In this document: positions 1 through 8,617 of the stretch, piece by piece
Position numbering within the stretch: the first letter of the stretch is position 1
How the letters are laid out: the number at the start of each line of letters is the position of its first letter
Origin: Xenorhabdus griffiniae
GTDB lineage: Bacteria; Pseudomonadota; Gammaproteobacteria; Enterobacterales; Enterobacteriaceae
Length of the DNA stretch: 64,000 nucleotides
Reading direction: 5' to 3'
NCBI RefSeq assembly: GCF_001028135.1
Contig: NZ_LDNM01000004.1
Coordinates: 62,001-126,000, forward strand
Program-made: the position numbers and the translations under genes
Notes under the pieces: model-generated
What the model was told of the DNA's origin: nothing
Databases searched by the model: none
What the model saw: only the letters and a program-made list of their open reading frames with translations

Positions 1-2
1 AA

Positions 3-1118
3 CGGCTATCTGGCGTGGTAGTTGGTGATCCTGCTTTGCCGGAAGTGCGCATGGGGGCGTTGATTAATCGGGAACAGCGTGATGAGGTGCAGGCGAAGGT
101 CAACGAATTGCGCAATAGTGGTTGCGAGGTTTTATGTGGTGGTTCACTGGATAAATGGGTGCTGGCAGGCAATAACAACCGTCATGGTGCCTTCTACCCG
201 CCGACATTGCTCTACTGTGCAGATCCAATGACCAATCAGGTGGTACACGGCACCGAAGCCTTTGGGCCGGTGGCCACGTTAATGGCGTATCAGGATACCG
301 GGCAGGCGATTGCATTGGCGATGATGGGACAGGGGAGTCTGGCTGGCTCACTGGTGACGGCAGATGAACAGATTGCCGTACAGGTGATCCGGGCGACAGC
401 CTGTGCGCATGGTCGGATGCTGGTGCTGGATGAAGCGGCGTCTGCGGAGTCCACGGGACACGGCTCCCCGCTGCCCATGCTGGTACATGGTGGCCCAGGG
501 CGTGCCGGTGGCGGAGAAGAGTTGGGTGGCTTGCGTGCTGTGAAACATTATATGCAGCGTACAGCGATCCAAAGCAGCCCCAGTATGCTGGCCGCGATTG
601 GCCGTGAGTGGGTTCGTGGCGCGAAAGTGAAAGAAGGGCCGATTCATCCATTCCGCAAGTACTTTGAACAAATTGAAATGGGTGAAAGTTTGCTGACGGC
701 TCGCCGGACGGTGACGGAAGCGGATATCGTGAATTTCGCTTGTCTGAGTGGCGATCATTTTTACGCCCACGTGGATAAAATTGGCGCGGCTGAATCCTTG
801 TTTGGCGAGCGTGTGGCACATGGTTATTTTATCGTATCGGCGGCGGCGGGCTTGTTCGTTGATGGTGCGGTAGGGCCGGTACTTGCCAACTACGGTATGG
901 AAAACCTGCGCTTCATTGAGCCGGTCAAGATTGGCGATACCATTCAGGTTCGTTTGACCTGCAAGAAGAAGATTAAAAAAGTCCAGAAGACGCCAGAAGA
1001 TAAACCACATGGGGTGGTGGTGTGGGATGTTCAGGTGCTGAATCAGGAGCAACAGCCGGTGGCGCTTTATAGCATTCTGACTTTAGTGGAACGGCAGCAA
1101 GGGGATTTTGCGGCTTAG
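3..1118 (+). CDS. paaZ: PaaZ, bifunctional aldehyde dehydrogenase/enoyl-CoA hydratase (5' truncated by window)
   Basis: C-terminal 371 residues of the ring-opening enzyme of aerobic phenylacetate degradation, which hydrolyses oxepin-CoA and oxidises the resulting semialdehyde. The reading frame is open from base 3, so the true start lies upstream; the GTG at 15 is internal. Visible are the last part of the aldehyde dehydrogenase domain (motif STGHGSPLP, then a glycine-rich stretch [12 protein letters not shown]) and the MaoC-like hydratase domain with the hot-dog motif [11 protein letters not shown], whose Asp and His are the expected catalytic pair. The catalytic Cys and Glu of the dehydrogenase half are outside the window. 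E. coli PaaZ has about 681 residues, so roughly the N-terminal 45% is missing. No other paa gene is visible. The next gene is convergent. Confidence 0.93.
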   Translation, partial: RLSGVVVGDPALPEVRMGALINREQRDEVQAKVNELRNSGCEVLCGGSLDKWVLAGNNNRHGAFYPPTLLYCADPMTNQVVHGTEAFGPVATLMAYQDTGQAIALAMMGQGSLAGSLVTADEQIAVQVIRATACAHGRMLVLDEAASAESTGHGSPLPMLVHGGPGRAGGGEELGGLRAVKHYMQRTAIQSSPSMLAAIGREWVRGAKVKEGPIHPFRKYFEQIEMGESLLTARRTVTEADIVNFACLSGDHFYAHVDKIGAAESLFGERVAHGYFIVSAAAGLFVDGAVGPVLANYGMENLRFIEPVKIGDTIQVRLTCKKKIKKVQKTPEDKPHGVVVWDVQVLNQEQQPVALYSILTLVERQQGDFAA

Positions 1119-1150
1119 GAGGCGCGTTGTTGAGTCAAGGGAACAGAAGA

Positions 1151-1196
1151 GCCTGAGGGTATTTGCCAAAGGCAAGGGCAGCGGTAATTCTCAGGC
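1151..1196. terminator. Possible bidirectional terminator hairpin between paaZ and yhfS
   Basis: A 7-bp inverted repeat (GCCTGAG at 1151-1157, CTCAGGC at 1190-1196) encloses a smaller hairpin TTGCC-AAA-GGCAA (1163-1175). It lies between two convergent genes, but no good T-run follows on either strand. Confidence 0.3.
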
Positions 1197-1199
1197 CGT

Positions 1200-2315
1200 T
1201 TATTTCAACTGACAGCTTTCCCGTAAAATGCGCATAACGGTATCTGCGCCGCTACGGTTGGGATTGATGCGGATCATGCGCTGTTCCAGAGTGGGATCTG
1301 CCTGACGGAAGGTGCCGGAAATACGGTAAAACAGGGGCGGAATTTCAAACTTTGACTCTGCACCTACCGGATAAGGGAGTGCACCGAGTGTATGGGCTGT
1401 GGCGAGTACGCTTTCTGCAATGGGATCGTGAAATTCCACTAATAATACTTTTGATTGTGCATTGGCGAGAAAGGCGTGTTTTACCTGTGGTAACTCCCCT
1501 TGGTTCAGACGGGTCACCAGTTCGTTATTCACTTCTGCTTGCACTGCGTGCATCACTGGCGCGAATACCATACCGCGCAACGCCTCCATAGCCTGATAAC
1601 CTTGTATCTGGCAGCCACCGGAGTACATGCTGTGGCGTAGATTATCAATAATTGCCTGTTTTCCTACAATTAACCCAACGCCTTGTGGTCCCAATAATTT
1701 GAAGCAAGAGAATGTGGAAAGGGTTGCGCCATATTGACAACCGATATGTGCCACTTTCATCGCCGCGTAGTTATCATCGACCAATGAAGGAATGTCATAT
1801 TGATTCAGGGTGCGGATAACCTCTTGCAGGGAATAACGGTCAGACATTTTCTGGCGTGTATGTTGGACAAGACTGGCTGCGGGTTGGTATTGCTCAATGG
1901 CGGCCACAATTTGCTTTGTGTGGTTGAAATCTGCCTGAACGACACGAAGCCCCATTTGTTCAATTGATGCCCGGGTTGTGGGATAAATCGGTGCATTATG
2001 CACAAGTAACGTTGAATTCGGGCTGACCAAAGCGGCCAGCCCAGCGCGTAATGCGCCTGTTCCTGCTCCATTGACAAAAGCGGCGGTTTCAGCACCAAAA
2101 AACGCCGCAATCACCGTTTCAATGCGTCGGGTCATCCGTGGTTGGTGAAGATCTGGGACTAAGCCCAGATCGCCTTGCGAAAGAAAATCAGCACCAGGAA
2201 AGTGGCGACAGATAATATCAACCAGCCTGAATTGTTGCTGTTGCGCTTGCGCCATCGTCATGCTTTGCAATGGCGCGGTTTTCAATGGATCAGTTTTCAA
2301 TGGATCGGTTTGCAT
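1200..2315 (-). CDS. yhfS: YhfS, PLP-dependent aminotransferase-like protein
   Basis: Last gene of the yhf operon; 371 residues against about 361 in E. coli YhfS. Fold-type I PLP enzyme by sequence: the segment VDDNYAAMKV holds the Asp expected to contact the PLP ring nitrogen, and STFSCFKLLGPQGVG holds the likely Schiff-base Lys. The C-terminal GTFRQADP...IRINPNRSG is typical of YhfS. Substrate and reaction are unknown; the family resembles cystathionine/selenocysteine-type PLP enzymes. The N terminus carries a repeat not in E. coli: TDPLK-TDPLK-TAPLQ, encoded by three imperfect 15-bp units at 2265-2309. The start lies 4 bp downstream of yhfT and has no strong ribosome-binding site, which suggests translational coupling. 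Confidence 0.85.
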   Translation of the reverse strand: MQTDPLKTDPLKTAPLQSMTMAQAQQQQFRLVDIICRHFPGADFLSQGDLGLVPDLHQPRMTRRIETVIAAFFGAETAAFVNGAGTGALRAGLAALVSPNSTLLVHNAPIYPTTRASIEQMGLRVVQADFNHTKQIVAAIEQYQPAASLVQHTRQKMSDRYSLQEVIRTLNQYDIPSLVDDNYAAMKVAHIGCQYGATLSTFSCFKLLGPQGVGLIVGKQAIIDNLRHSMYSGGCQIQGYQAMEALRGMVFAPVMHAVQAEVNNELVTRLNQGELPQVKHAFLANAQSKVLLVEFHDPIAESVLATAHTLGALPYPVGAESKFEIPPLFYRISGTFRQADPTLEQRMIRINPNRSGADTVMRILRESCQLK

Positions 2316-2319
2316 TTTC

Positions 2320-3669
2320 TTATTTTATTCCCAGCAGAAAGAGCACGTTTGCCAGAATACCCACCATGATTGTTGCGATTGGGCCGATAGCCATTTCCAC
2401 TAAAGGACGTTTGGATGTACGGTTAAGCAGGTAGATACCCGCCACGATCATAAAGCCCATACCCGGCAGAATGGCGTTGGAAGCAATCATGGCACCCACC
2501 AGCAAGGCAACTTCGAGCATTTTGGTGATTGCGGTACGAATATGTCCGCTGCACGCTTTCACGCCAGGGTATTTATCCAACCAGATAGCGATTTTTGCCA
2601 GTAGCTGGATTTCAATAAACATGGTGATACCGCCTGCGATAAAGGCAATCCACGGGTTGTTAGTGGCTAACCCTGCCACAAACACAAATTTCATGCCATT
2701 TGGGCTATAAACGCCGGTGGCGATAGCTGTCGTGCCCACTAACGGAATAAAGCTAATGGCACGTGCCAGTGCTACCAGTAGTGCATTGGTCTGCTCACCT
2801 TGTGCCATGAGTTGCAGGGAAACAGGCCCTTCCGCCAGCAGGCTAAAAGACATAGTGGCTGCACTGGCGGTCAGGCCACCGCACAGGATTAACAGCCATT
2901 TGTTTTTTTGGATACGCGCTATGCGGGTTGAAAACAGGCCGACTAAGACCTCGTTGGTGCCTTTTTGCTCCGCTGTCTGCGTTGGGCGCTCACGCATTGC
3001 AAAGTAGAACATGGCAATCATCGACAGCAATAGTGCAGCACCGTTAGGGTCAATGCTGACGGGTTTTTCGATCATCCCCCCAAAGCTCAATGGGCCAATG
3101 GCCTTGGTTGCCAGATAGCCGATCAGTGCGGTGAACATGACTAAAAGCCCTTTGCGATAGCCATATTGATAACCGACGACCATCGCAGGAAACAGGGCAA
3201 AACAGGCCACAATCGGATCGCCCACTTTTTTGAGGTCATCGGTGAAATTGACGGGCAGCATGGCAAACAGTTCCACCACCGAACGCAGACCAGCCAGCAA
3301 CGCGATGGCATATAAGGCACCAATGATGCCTGAGGTGATAAAACCTCTCCGGCTGTTGGCACACCAAATCCCGATCATGTCTGTACCGAGTAACAGGCTG
3401 TGAACCAAAACAATGGGGGCAGTGAGTGAAAAGGGAATGCCGAAACCGACAACCAAACCGATGCTCAGGGCGAAACTGGTTGCGGCAAGCGTTTTGCGGC
3501 TCATGCGACCTTCAAGGTATTCCGGCAAAAGTGGCCGCAGGCCATCGTGGAATACGGCGATACCCCGGTTTGCCATCATCGCGGCAATGGCACCAATGGT
3601 TGCCAATAATCCGGCTTTAAAAGGGTCGACTTCCATCAATCTCAGCAGGAAATCATGGAAATGTTGCAT
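2320..3669 (-). CDS. yhfT: YhfT, multi-pass membrane protein (putative transporter)
   Basis: 449 residues, highly hydrophobic with about ten or more predicted membrane segments, matching YhfT of E. coli (about 434 residues). Function is not established; with its small partner YhfU it may form a transport system for the substrate of the yhf enzymes, which is inference from context. Start supported by AGGAGG eight bases before the ATG. It begins 10 bp after yhfU and is followed 4 bp later by yhfS, so the three last genes of the operon are tightly coupled. Confidence 0.82.
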   Translation of the reverse strand: MQHFHDFLLRLMEVDPFKAGLLATIGAIAAMMANRGIAVFHDGLRPLLPEYLEGRMSRKTLAATSFALSIGLVVGFGIPFSLTAPIVLVHSLLLGTDMIGIWCANSRRGFITSGIIGALYAIALLAGLRSVVELFAMLPVNFTDDLKKVGDPIVACFALFPAMVVGYQYGYRKGLLVMFTALIGYLATKAIGPLSFGGMIEKPVSIDPNGAALLLSMIAMFYFAMRERPTQTAEQKGTNEVLVGLFSTRIARIQKNKWLLILCGGLTASAATMSFSLLAEGPVSLQLMAQGEQTNALLVALARAISFIPLVGTTAIATGVYSPNGMKFVFVAGLATNNPWIAFIAGGITMFIEIQLLAKIAIWLDKYPGVKACSGHIRTAITKMLEVALLVGAMIASNAILPGMGFMIVAGIYLLNRTSKRPLVEMAIGPIATIMVGILANVLFLLGIK

Positions 3670-3679
3670 GATTGCCTCC

Positions 3680-4042
3680 TTACAGTGAGATGATGGTATT
3701 GATGATCACAGGAAGGACGATATCAATATCCTGGCCGGTAAAACCAAATGCTTTCTTGCCTGCTTTCACATGGGCGATGATCTCGTCATTAGACAGGATT
3801 TTTCCCGGCATTCCGATGGTGGCACATTGGTTTAGTCCAATAAGAGCAATTGCCATTGCCAGCGCACCTCCTCCACCCGTATTGCACGCGCCAAAATAGT
3901 AATCCGCTTCGCCATTTTTAATTGCCATCGCCGCGTCAATATCATTCATGATGGTAATGGCGGTGGCTTTATTGCCTGCTAATTGACGAATACCTTCGGC
4001 TATTGCCTGTTTCTCTATTTGTCCACCAACGACAAATTTCAT
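3680..4042 (-). CDS. yhfU: YhfU, small cytoplasmic protein of DUF2620 type
   Basis: 120 residues, the usual length of YhfU (117 in E. coli). It starts MKFVVGGQIEKQAI and has a conspicuous glycine loop GACNTGGGGALAMAIALIG in the middle, reminiscent of a nucleotide- or phosphate-binding loop. No transmembrane segment is obvious. It lies between php and the membrane protein gene yhfT and probably works with YhfT. Biochemical role unknown. Confidence 0.8.
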   Translation of the reverse strand: MKFVVGGQIEKQAIAEGIRQLAGNKATAITIMNDIDAAMAIKNGEADYYFGACNTGGGGALAMAIALIGLNQCATIGMPGKILSNDEIIAHVKAGKKAFGFTGQDIDIVLPVIINTIISL

Positions 4043-4128
4043 GTTGTTATCCCTCTCTTTTGTATCTTCATATCGGATTGCTTTTTGAAAAAGCCAGGTT
4101 TTTAGAATTAATATTCTGTTTTATAGCT

Positions 4129-5037
4129 TTATTTAATCTTACCTTGGAAAAATTGTGCAGGGTTATCACGCAGCATTTGGTCTATCTGTTTTTGGCAAAA
4201 ACCCGCTTCCAGTAACATGGGAACGAATACGGTTAGCAAGTAATCGAAGCCATTGCCCCCATTGCTTTTCAAATGAGATCGACGCGTGATATCTTGGGAA
4301 AGCATGACCCGATCAAGTAACCCACGCTTGGCAACCTCTTGCAACAGGGTTATGCGTCGGCTGTCGGGGTAGTAATTATTCTTGCCGATTGTATCGAATT
4401 GTACCCATGCTCCGGCTTCTAGCAGCGGAATAATGGTGTCCAGGTTATCTCTCAGATCACAATGACCGATAGCCACATATTCAGGAGAAACACCAGACTT
4501 CTTTAGCAGCGCCAACTGCTCACGTCCCATTGTGCTTAATGTCGTGTGGGTGGAAATGGGACAGCCTGTAGCCTGGTGTGCCAATGCCGCAGCAGTGAAT
4601 ACCTTTTGCTCATCTTTCGTAATTTGATTGAGACTAGAACCAATTTCTGCAATGACCCCTGCTTTTAATGCGGTGCCATCAATGCCAATTTCAATTTCAG
4701 CGATCATGTCATCGGCGATAGCCTGTACACTTAACTCTCTGAAATGAGCCGGGAAGAATGATTGTTTATAGTAGCCCGTCGAGGCAATGATATTGATACG
4801 GGTATCACGCATCAGATCCAACAGAAAAGCGGCGTTGCGCCCCATGTAACGATTGGTCATCTCCACGATGTTTCTTACCCCAAGGATGTAGAGGTAACGA
4901 AGTTCTCCTACGATCAGATCGTATTGATCCAATCGACAATCCAGATTTCCTTTCACATCAGAGAGATCGATATGCAAGTGTTCATGTACATAGGTGTAGC
5001 CTGAAACATCAATCAAGTTATTTGCCTTTATTGCCAA
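4129..5037 (-). CDS. php: Php, phosphotriesterase-homology metallohydrolase
   Basis: 302 residues of the amidohydrolase superfamily, phosphotriesterase branch; E. coli PHP has 292. Metal ligands are visible: the N-terminal HxH in YVHEHLHID, the Glu of VIAEIGSS in the place where true phosphotriesterases have a carbamylated Lys, His in STHTTLS, His in IGHCDLRD and the Asp of LSQDITRR. The natural substrate is unknown, and PHP is not known to degrade organophosphates efficiently. In E. coli yhfW lies between php and yhfX; here only 89 bp separate the two genes. Confidence 0.86.
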   Translation of the reverse strand: MAIKANNLIDVSGYTYVHEHLHIDLSDVKGNLDCRLDQYDLIVGELRYLYILGVRNIVEMTNRYMGRNAAFLLDLMRDTRINIIASTGYYKQSFFPAHFRELSVQAIADDMIAEIEIGIDGTALKAGVIAEIGSSLNQITKDEQKVFTAAALAHQATGCPISTHTTLSTMGREQLALLKKSGVSPEYVAIGHCDLRDNLDTIIPLLEAGAWVQFDTIGKNNYYPDSRRITLLQEVAKRGLLDRVMLSQDITRRSHLKSNGGNGFDYLLTVFVPMLLEAGFCQKQIDQMLRDNPAQFFQGKIK

Positions 5038-5126
5038 ACGGCCGGATCATGCGGTAATTCCGTTATAGCGAAAATAATATTATTTAACGATGGAATGATC
5101 TTATTTGTAATACCTTTGTCGGGGGA

Positions 5127-6317
5127 TTAGTCACAATAACCACTATTTTTCCAATTGCCTTGACTGTCATAAATACCTTCAAGTTTTGGAGAGCCAGACT
5201 GAATACCTGAGACAAGGGCAACATCGCTGCGCGTTATGAAAATCTGAGGGCGAAAACACATTATCACTGGGCTACCAATAGGATGAATGCCTGCTAATGG
5301 GAGGTGGTAGTCAATGCAGGGTTCACCCAGACGCAGTATGCGTACTTTTTTAGCCAGGGTAATGCCTGGAGGGAGGGTGCGTTCAGGGAGAACCAATGCA
5401 TGTTTCATCTGCCCGCGTTTATAATAGCCGCCACCATAGCAGTAACTATGGCCACTGTGGTGATGGGAAATTTCTGTGAGATAGACCATTGCAATATGTT
5501 CTGGTTCTCGGCCACAGAAGTTAGCGGGAATGGTTCCGGTCAGGGCATGGCCCGGTTCCAGGTGGGTAGCCCCGTATTTGGCCAGTAAGGGTATGGTGTT
5601 GCAGCTTGAGGCCGCCGGAGCATTAATTTGCGCAAGTTTGATGCCGAGTTGTTCCAGTCGGTTTCGTGCACGAATGAGGGTGAGCAAATTGGTGGTAGGT
5701 AAGGTTATCTGATAGCGGGGATCCCATGCCAGGCAAGGAAAATGCGTTAGTCCGCTCAATTTGATGCCTGGCATGTGCTTTAAGGCATCCACGACGGTAT
5801 CTAACTCATCAAAGGCGATCCCGGCTTCTTGGCCGGGAAAGGCGATATCTCGTTTATCAAATATTTTCAGCATGATGGGCTGAATTCGCCCCAATTTCTC
5901 CGCAATATCTGAAATAGCCTGGGCTTTTTCAAGGGAAAATACGGTAATGATACTCGGACTATGCTTGAGCATGGTTTCTATTAAATGGGTTGGGGTCTGC
6001 ACTAAATGGCCGATGTGGCACAGTGGAATACCATGTTGGCTTAGGCTATACGCTTCCCTGAAATCGACAGCCACGACACCGCGATAACCGAGTTCAATCA
6101 ATTTCTTGGTCAGCCATGGATTACGTCCAATTTGTTTGGTCATCAAATAGAGTTCAATGTCATACCGCTCTGCGGTTTGCAGCAAACGCCGACCATTGTC
6201 CAAAACCTGATCGACGTCGATGATGTAGGTATCTGGCAAGATTACACCTTGTTGCCAAAGGTTTTTTGCAACTTCAATCAATTCGGGGTTCTGTTTTTTT
6301 AATGCCTCAATAAACAT
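5127..6317 (-). CDS. yhfX: YhfX, alanine-racemase-fold PLP protein
   Basis: 396 residues against about 387 in E. coli YhfX. Fold-type III PLP-binding protein: after an N-terminal segment DTYIIDVDQVLDNGRRLL comes the probable PLP Lys in YLMTKQIGRNPW (about residue 61), then an eight-stranded barrel and a C-terminal beta domain containing the conserved CYGGGYYKRG. Racemase or related activity is possible but the substrate is unknown. It pairs in the operon with a second PLP protein, YhfS, of a different fold. Start has weak upstream AGGGAG. Confidence 0.85.
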   Translation of the reverse strand: MFIEALKKQNPELIEVAKNLWQQGVILPDTYIIDVDQVLDNGRRLLQTAERYDIELYLMTKQIGRNPWLTKKLIELGYRGVVAVDFREAYSLSQHGIPLCHIGHLVQTPTHLIETMLKHSPSIITVFSLEKAQAISDIAEKLGRIQPIMLKIFDKRDIAFPGQEAGIAFDELDTVVDALKHMPGIKLSGLTHFPCLAWDPRYQITLPTTNLLTLIRARNRLEQLGIKLAQINAPAASSCNTIPLLAKYGATHLEPGHALTGTIPANFCGREPEHIAMVYLTEISHHHSGHSYCYGGGYYKRGQMKHALVLPERTLPPGITLAKKVRILRLGEPCIDYHLPLAGIHPIGSPVIMCFRPQIFITRSDVALVSGIQSGSPKLEGIYDSQGNWKNSGYCD

Positions 6318-6418
6318 AGGACTCCCTTTTTATAGCTGCAAAGCAGCCAGGCTGTGTGAAATCAACATTTTTACAGATAAATTTTCATTTTTTTGAATAT
6401 TTTTATGAGAATCAAAAG

Positions 6419-6781
6419 CTAACCTCTTTCGAATGAAAATATTAAACCATATAAATTTGCCAACAGATAGCCTTCCTCGTTGGGATGTAAGGCGACGGTA
6501 AATTTTTCAATCAGGGAGTGATGAATGGTGAGTAATTGCTCGTAGTATTCAGATTGCTTGAGTGTTGCTAATATTTCTTTATCCAACGGAGCAATGATTT
6601 CACCACGGCGTGAACGCATGAAAGCACTTGCCATATGGGTGAGTGCCATTTCGCCTTGTGGATGACGGATAGGGATGAGCCACGTATCTTCCAGAACATG
6701 CACAACTTCCAGCATGTTTTCGTAGATATCTTGATCGATAACATTACCTTGTAGCAGGATAGTTAACCGTTGTTCTATCAT
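6419..6781 (-). CDS. yhfY: YhfY, PRD-domain protein
   Basis: 120 residues, same length as E. coli YhfY. It corresponds to a single PTS-regulation (PRD) domain: MIEQRLTILLQGNVIDQDIYENML at the start and conserved His in IPIRHPQGEMALTHMASA, which in PRD proteins can be phosphorylated. There is no DNA-binding domain, so it may act with the neighbouring regulator YhfZ; that is inference. It lies 54 bp downstream of yhfZ and about 100 bp before yhfX. Confidence 0.82.
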   Translation of the reverse strand: MIEQRLTILLQGNVIDQDIYENMLEVVHVLEDTWLIPIRHPQGEMALTHMASAFMRSRRGEIIAPLDKEILATLKQSEYYEQLLTIHHSLIEKFTVALHPNEEGYLLANLYGLIFSFERG

Positions 6782-6835
6782 TGCTTTTTGTTATACGTAG
6801 GTGTTAATCAGCAGTTTATTTTGGTTAATCGAGTT

Positions 6836-7741
6836 TCAATAAACCGGTTCGATGATGCCTGTTACTACATTTTGTTGATGGGACAGCAATAGATCCCGAT
6901 CCACCATAGTATGCAGGAGTTGCTGGATCGGGATATTATCCTTGCGGGTAAGGATAACGGCTTCAGAAGCCTTGATAAAACACGCACTGTTGTCAGGGAG
7001 TTGGGTCATCAGGCCTTGTGCTATGAGTTCATGGCCTTGCCCAACATTCCAGATGGCCGCATCAATGTGGCCTTTTATGATTTGATTTAGGCATTCATGA
7101 TAGGAAACCTCGACCAATTCGATCTCTCTGTCAGCAAAGTATTGCTTTGTCATTATTTTTTGGTCTGCTGAGGTGCTATCTAACCCAACGCGACGAATTG
7201 ATTCCATTTCGCCATTGCGAAAGATTAACCTATGCCCGTCTGTGTAACTTTGTGTCCCTAGTGAAAGCGCAATATATAAATCTTTATTTTCTGGGTGCTG
7301 CTCTGCGGCAAGCCTTGATGTTACCGCTAAATCGTAAACACCGTTCAGTAAACATTCAATGCGGATGTCTGAGCCACGCATGTGTGCAAAGTAAAAAGGA
7401 ACACTTGCACACAACGCTTTTAAACCACTTGCCAGCCCTTCATAAGCACGGGTATACGGGAGCGGCATCGCACAAACCACATTGCCAATATCGGCATACT
7501 GCAACAGTAATCTGTGGTTTATCTGTACAAGAAAGCTACCACTACGACCTCGACGCTTAATTCCAACCACCTGTGCTTGTTCAAGAGATTTTAATGCTGC
7601 TTGCATCAAACCCACGGACAATGCACATTCTTTAGCCAATAACTCTATGGTTTTCAGGCGGTTACCACATTGTTCAGAGAGGAGATAACGAGCCAGAAAT
7701 GACTGTGCGATCCCCTCTTTCTTAATGAATGTTTGACTCAT
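6836..7741 (-). CDS. yhfZ: YhfZ, putative transcriptional regulator of the yhf operon
   Basis: First gene of the yhf operon. Winged-helix DNA-binding domain at residues about 10-75 (NRLKTIELLAKECALSVG, then KRRGRSGSFLV), followed by a periplasmic-binding-protein-like effector domain with the family signature VVCAMPLPYTRAYEGLASGL. The chosen start gives MSQTFIKKEGI, which aligns with the E. coli N terminus (about 301 residues); the frame is open 19 codons further upstream to 7798 with no convincing ribosome-binding site, so that extension is probably untranslated. Self-regulation of the operon is likely but not shown. Confidence 0.82.
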   Translation of the reverse strand: MSQTFIKKEGIAQSFLARYLLSEQCGNRLKTIELLAKECALSVGLMQAALKSLEQAQVVGIKRRGRSGSFLVQINHRLLLQYADIGNVVCAMPLPYTRAYEGLASGLKALCASVPFYFAHMRGSDIRIECLLNGVYDLAVTSRLAAEQHPENKDLYIALSLGTQSYTDGHRLIFRNGEMESIRRVGLDSTSADQKIMTKQYFADREIELVEVSYHECLNQIIKGHIDAAIWNVGQGHELIAQGLMTQLPDNSACFIKASEAVILTRKDNIPIQQLLHTMVDRDLLLSHQQNVVTGIIEPVY

Positions 7742-8152
7742 CATTACAAGTTGTTGTCCATTCCTGTTTATATTCATAAAATTGAACATAAATCGCAATA
7801 AGCGAATTAAAGAAAGGGGATTAATATCACAATTACAAAAAAAATGAAAATTTAAAAAATGATAAAGTGTAATATTATCAATATTTTGAATATATATTCT
7901 AATTTTGTATTGAAGATATAAAAATCTCCATTATGGGAGAATATAGGGAAGGCGGGAGTATTATTGATGCTTACTCACTGTATTTTTCTGTATAGATGGT
8001 GATTTTTGCCATGCTATTGATCACGCTACAGAATAATTAGGCTATATTCTGCACGCCATTCTTGCATGAATCAATAAAATATCTTATGGATGTATCTGAT
8101 TTTATGCCTAATATATTTTGCATGGATCGAGCAATAAGGCTTTTTTGATAAA
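7742..8152. other. AT-rich intergenic region upstream of yhfZ
   Basis: About 410 bp without a gene. Presumably contains the yhf operon promoter. Long A/T runs dominate; a short hairpin CTCC-ATTATG-GGAG lies at 7926-7939. No convincing coding sequence or known regulator site was recognised. Confidence 0.5.
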
Positions 8153-8377
8153 TTAAATATGTGATCCAATAGTATGCTGGGATTCAGCAATAAACCATTT
8201 ATGGTCGGGAGATTGTAATGAAGTCAATATTTTCTCTATGGAACATTCTCCCGCAATATATTCTTCCAGTTCATTTTGGTCATGCCATAAATAAGAAAAG
8301 TGAAAACGACAGCTTGTTTCCAGTAGCCAGAATAGTCGTGCAGCGTCTTTTATCGTTGCATTCCGGATCGTTAACAT
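8153..8377 (-). pseudogene. GNAT acetyltransferase remnant (N-terminal part only)
   Basis: An open frame of about 74 residues beginning MLTIRNATIKDAARLFWLLE, the typical first strand and helix of a GNAT N-acetyltransferase, followed by YLWHDQNELEEYIAGE and KWFIAESQHTIGS. It stops where the family would enter the acetyl-CoA binding strand; the R/QxxGxG/A loop is missing and no continuation in another frame was seen downstream. The frame can be read 12 codons further upstream to 8413. Probably a truncated, dead gene. Confidence 0.5.
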
Positions 8378-8571
8378 GGATATCGCCCAATTTAATTTCT
8401 GACATACTATCACGGCGATAAAGGTGTGATCATAAAATAACCAGCTGAATGAAATAAAAAAATAAGGGAATTGCGATAAAAAACAGGGATGATTGATTTC
8501 GAAAGTTAACGTTCGTTTGTGGACATTGATGAGCGGGAAAAAACGTATATGACAGGAATAAAATCGAATAA

Positions 8572-8600
8572 AAAATGGCGATAATTTCTATCGCCATTTT
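8572..8600 (-). terminator. Intrinsic terminator of glpD
   Basis: Perfect 12-bp stem (8572-8583 with 8589-8600) and a 5-nt loop, 17 bp after the glpD stop codon. Read on the minus strand, the stem ends in a T-rich stretch. Confidence 0.8.
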
Positions 8601-8617
8601 AAAAATCAATCTCGCAA

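Noticed and set aside
100-1052. Two long minus-strand frames opposite paaZ
   Set aside because: They are antisense shadows of a conserved enzyme gene.
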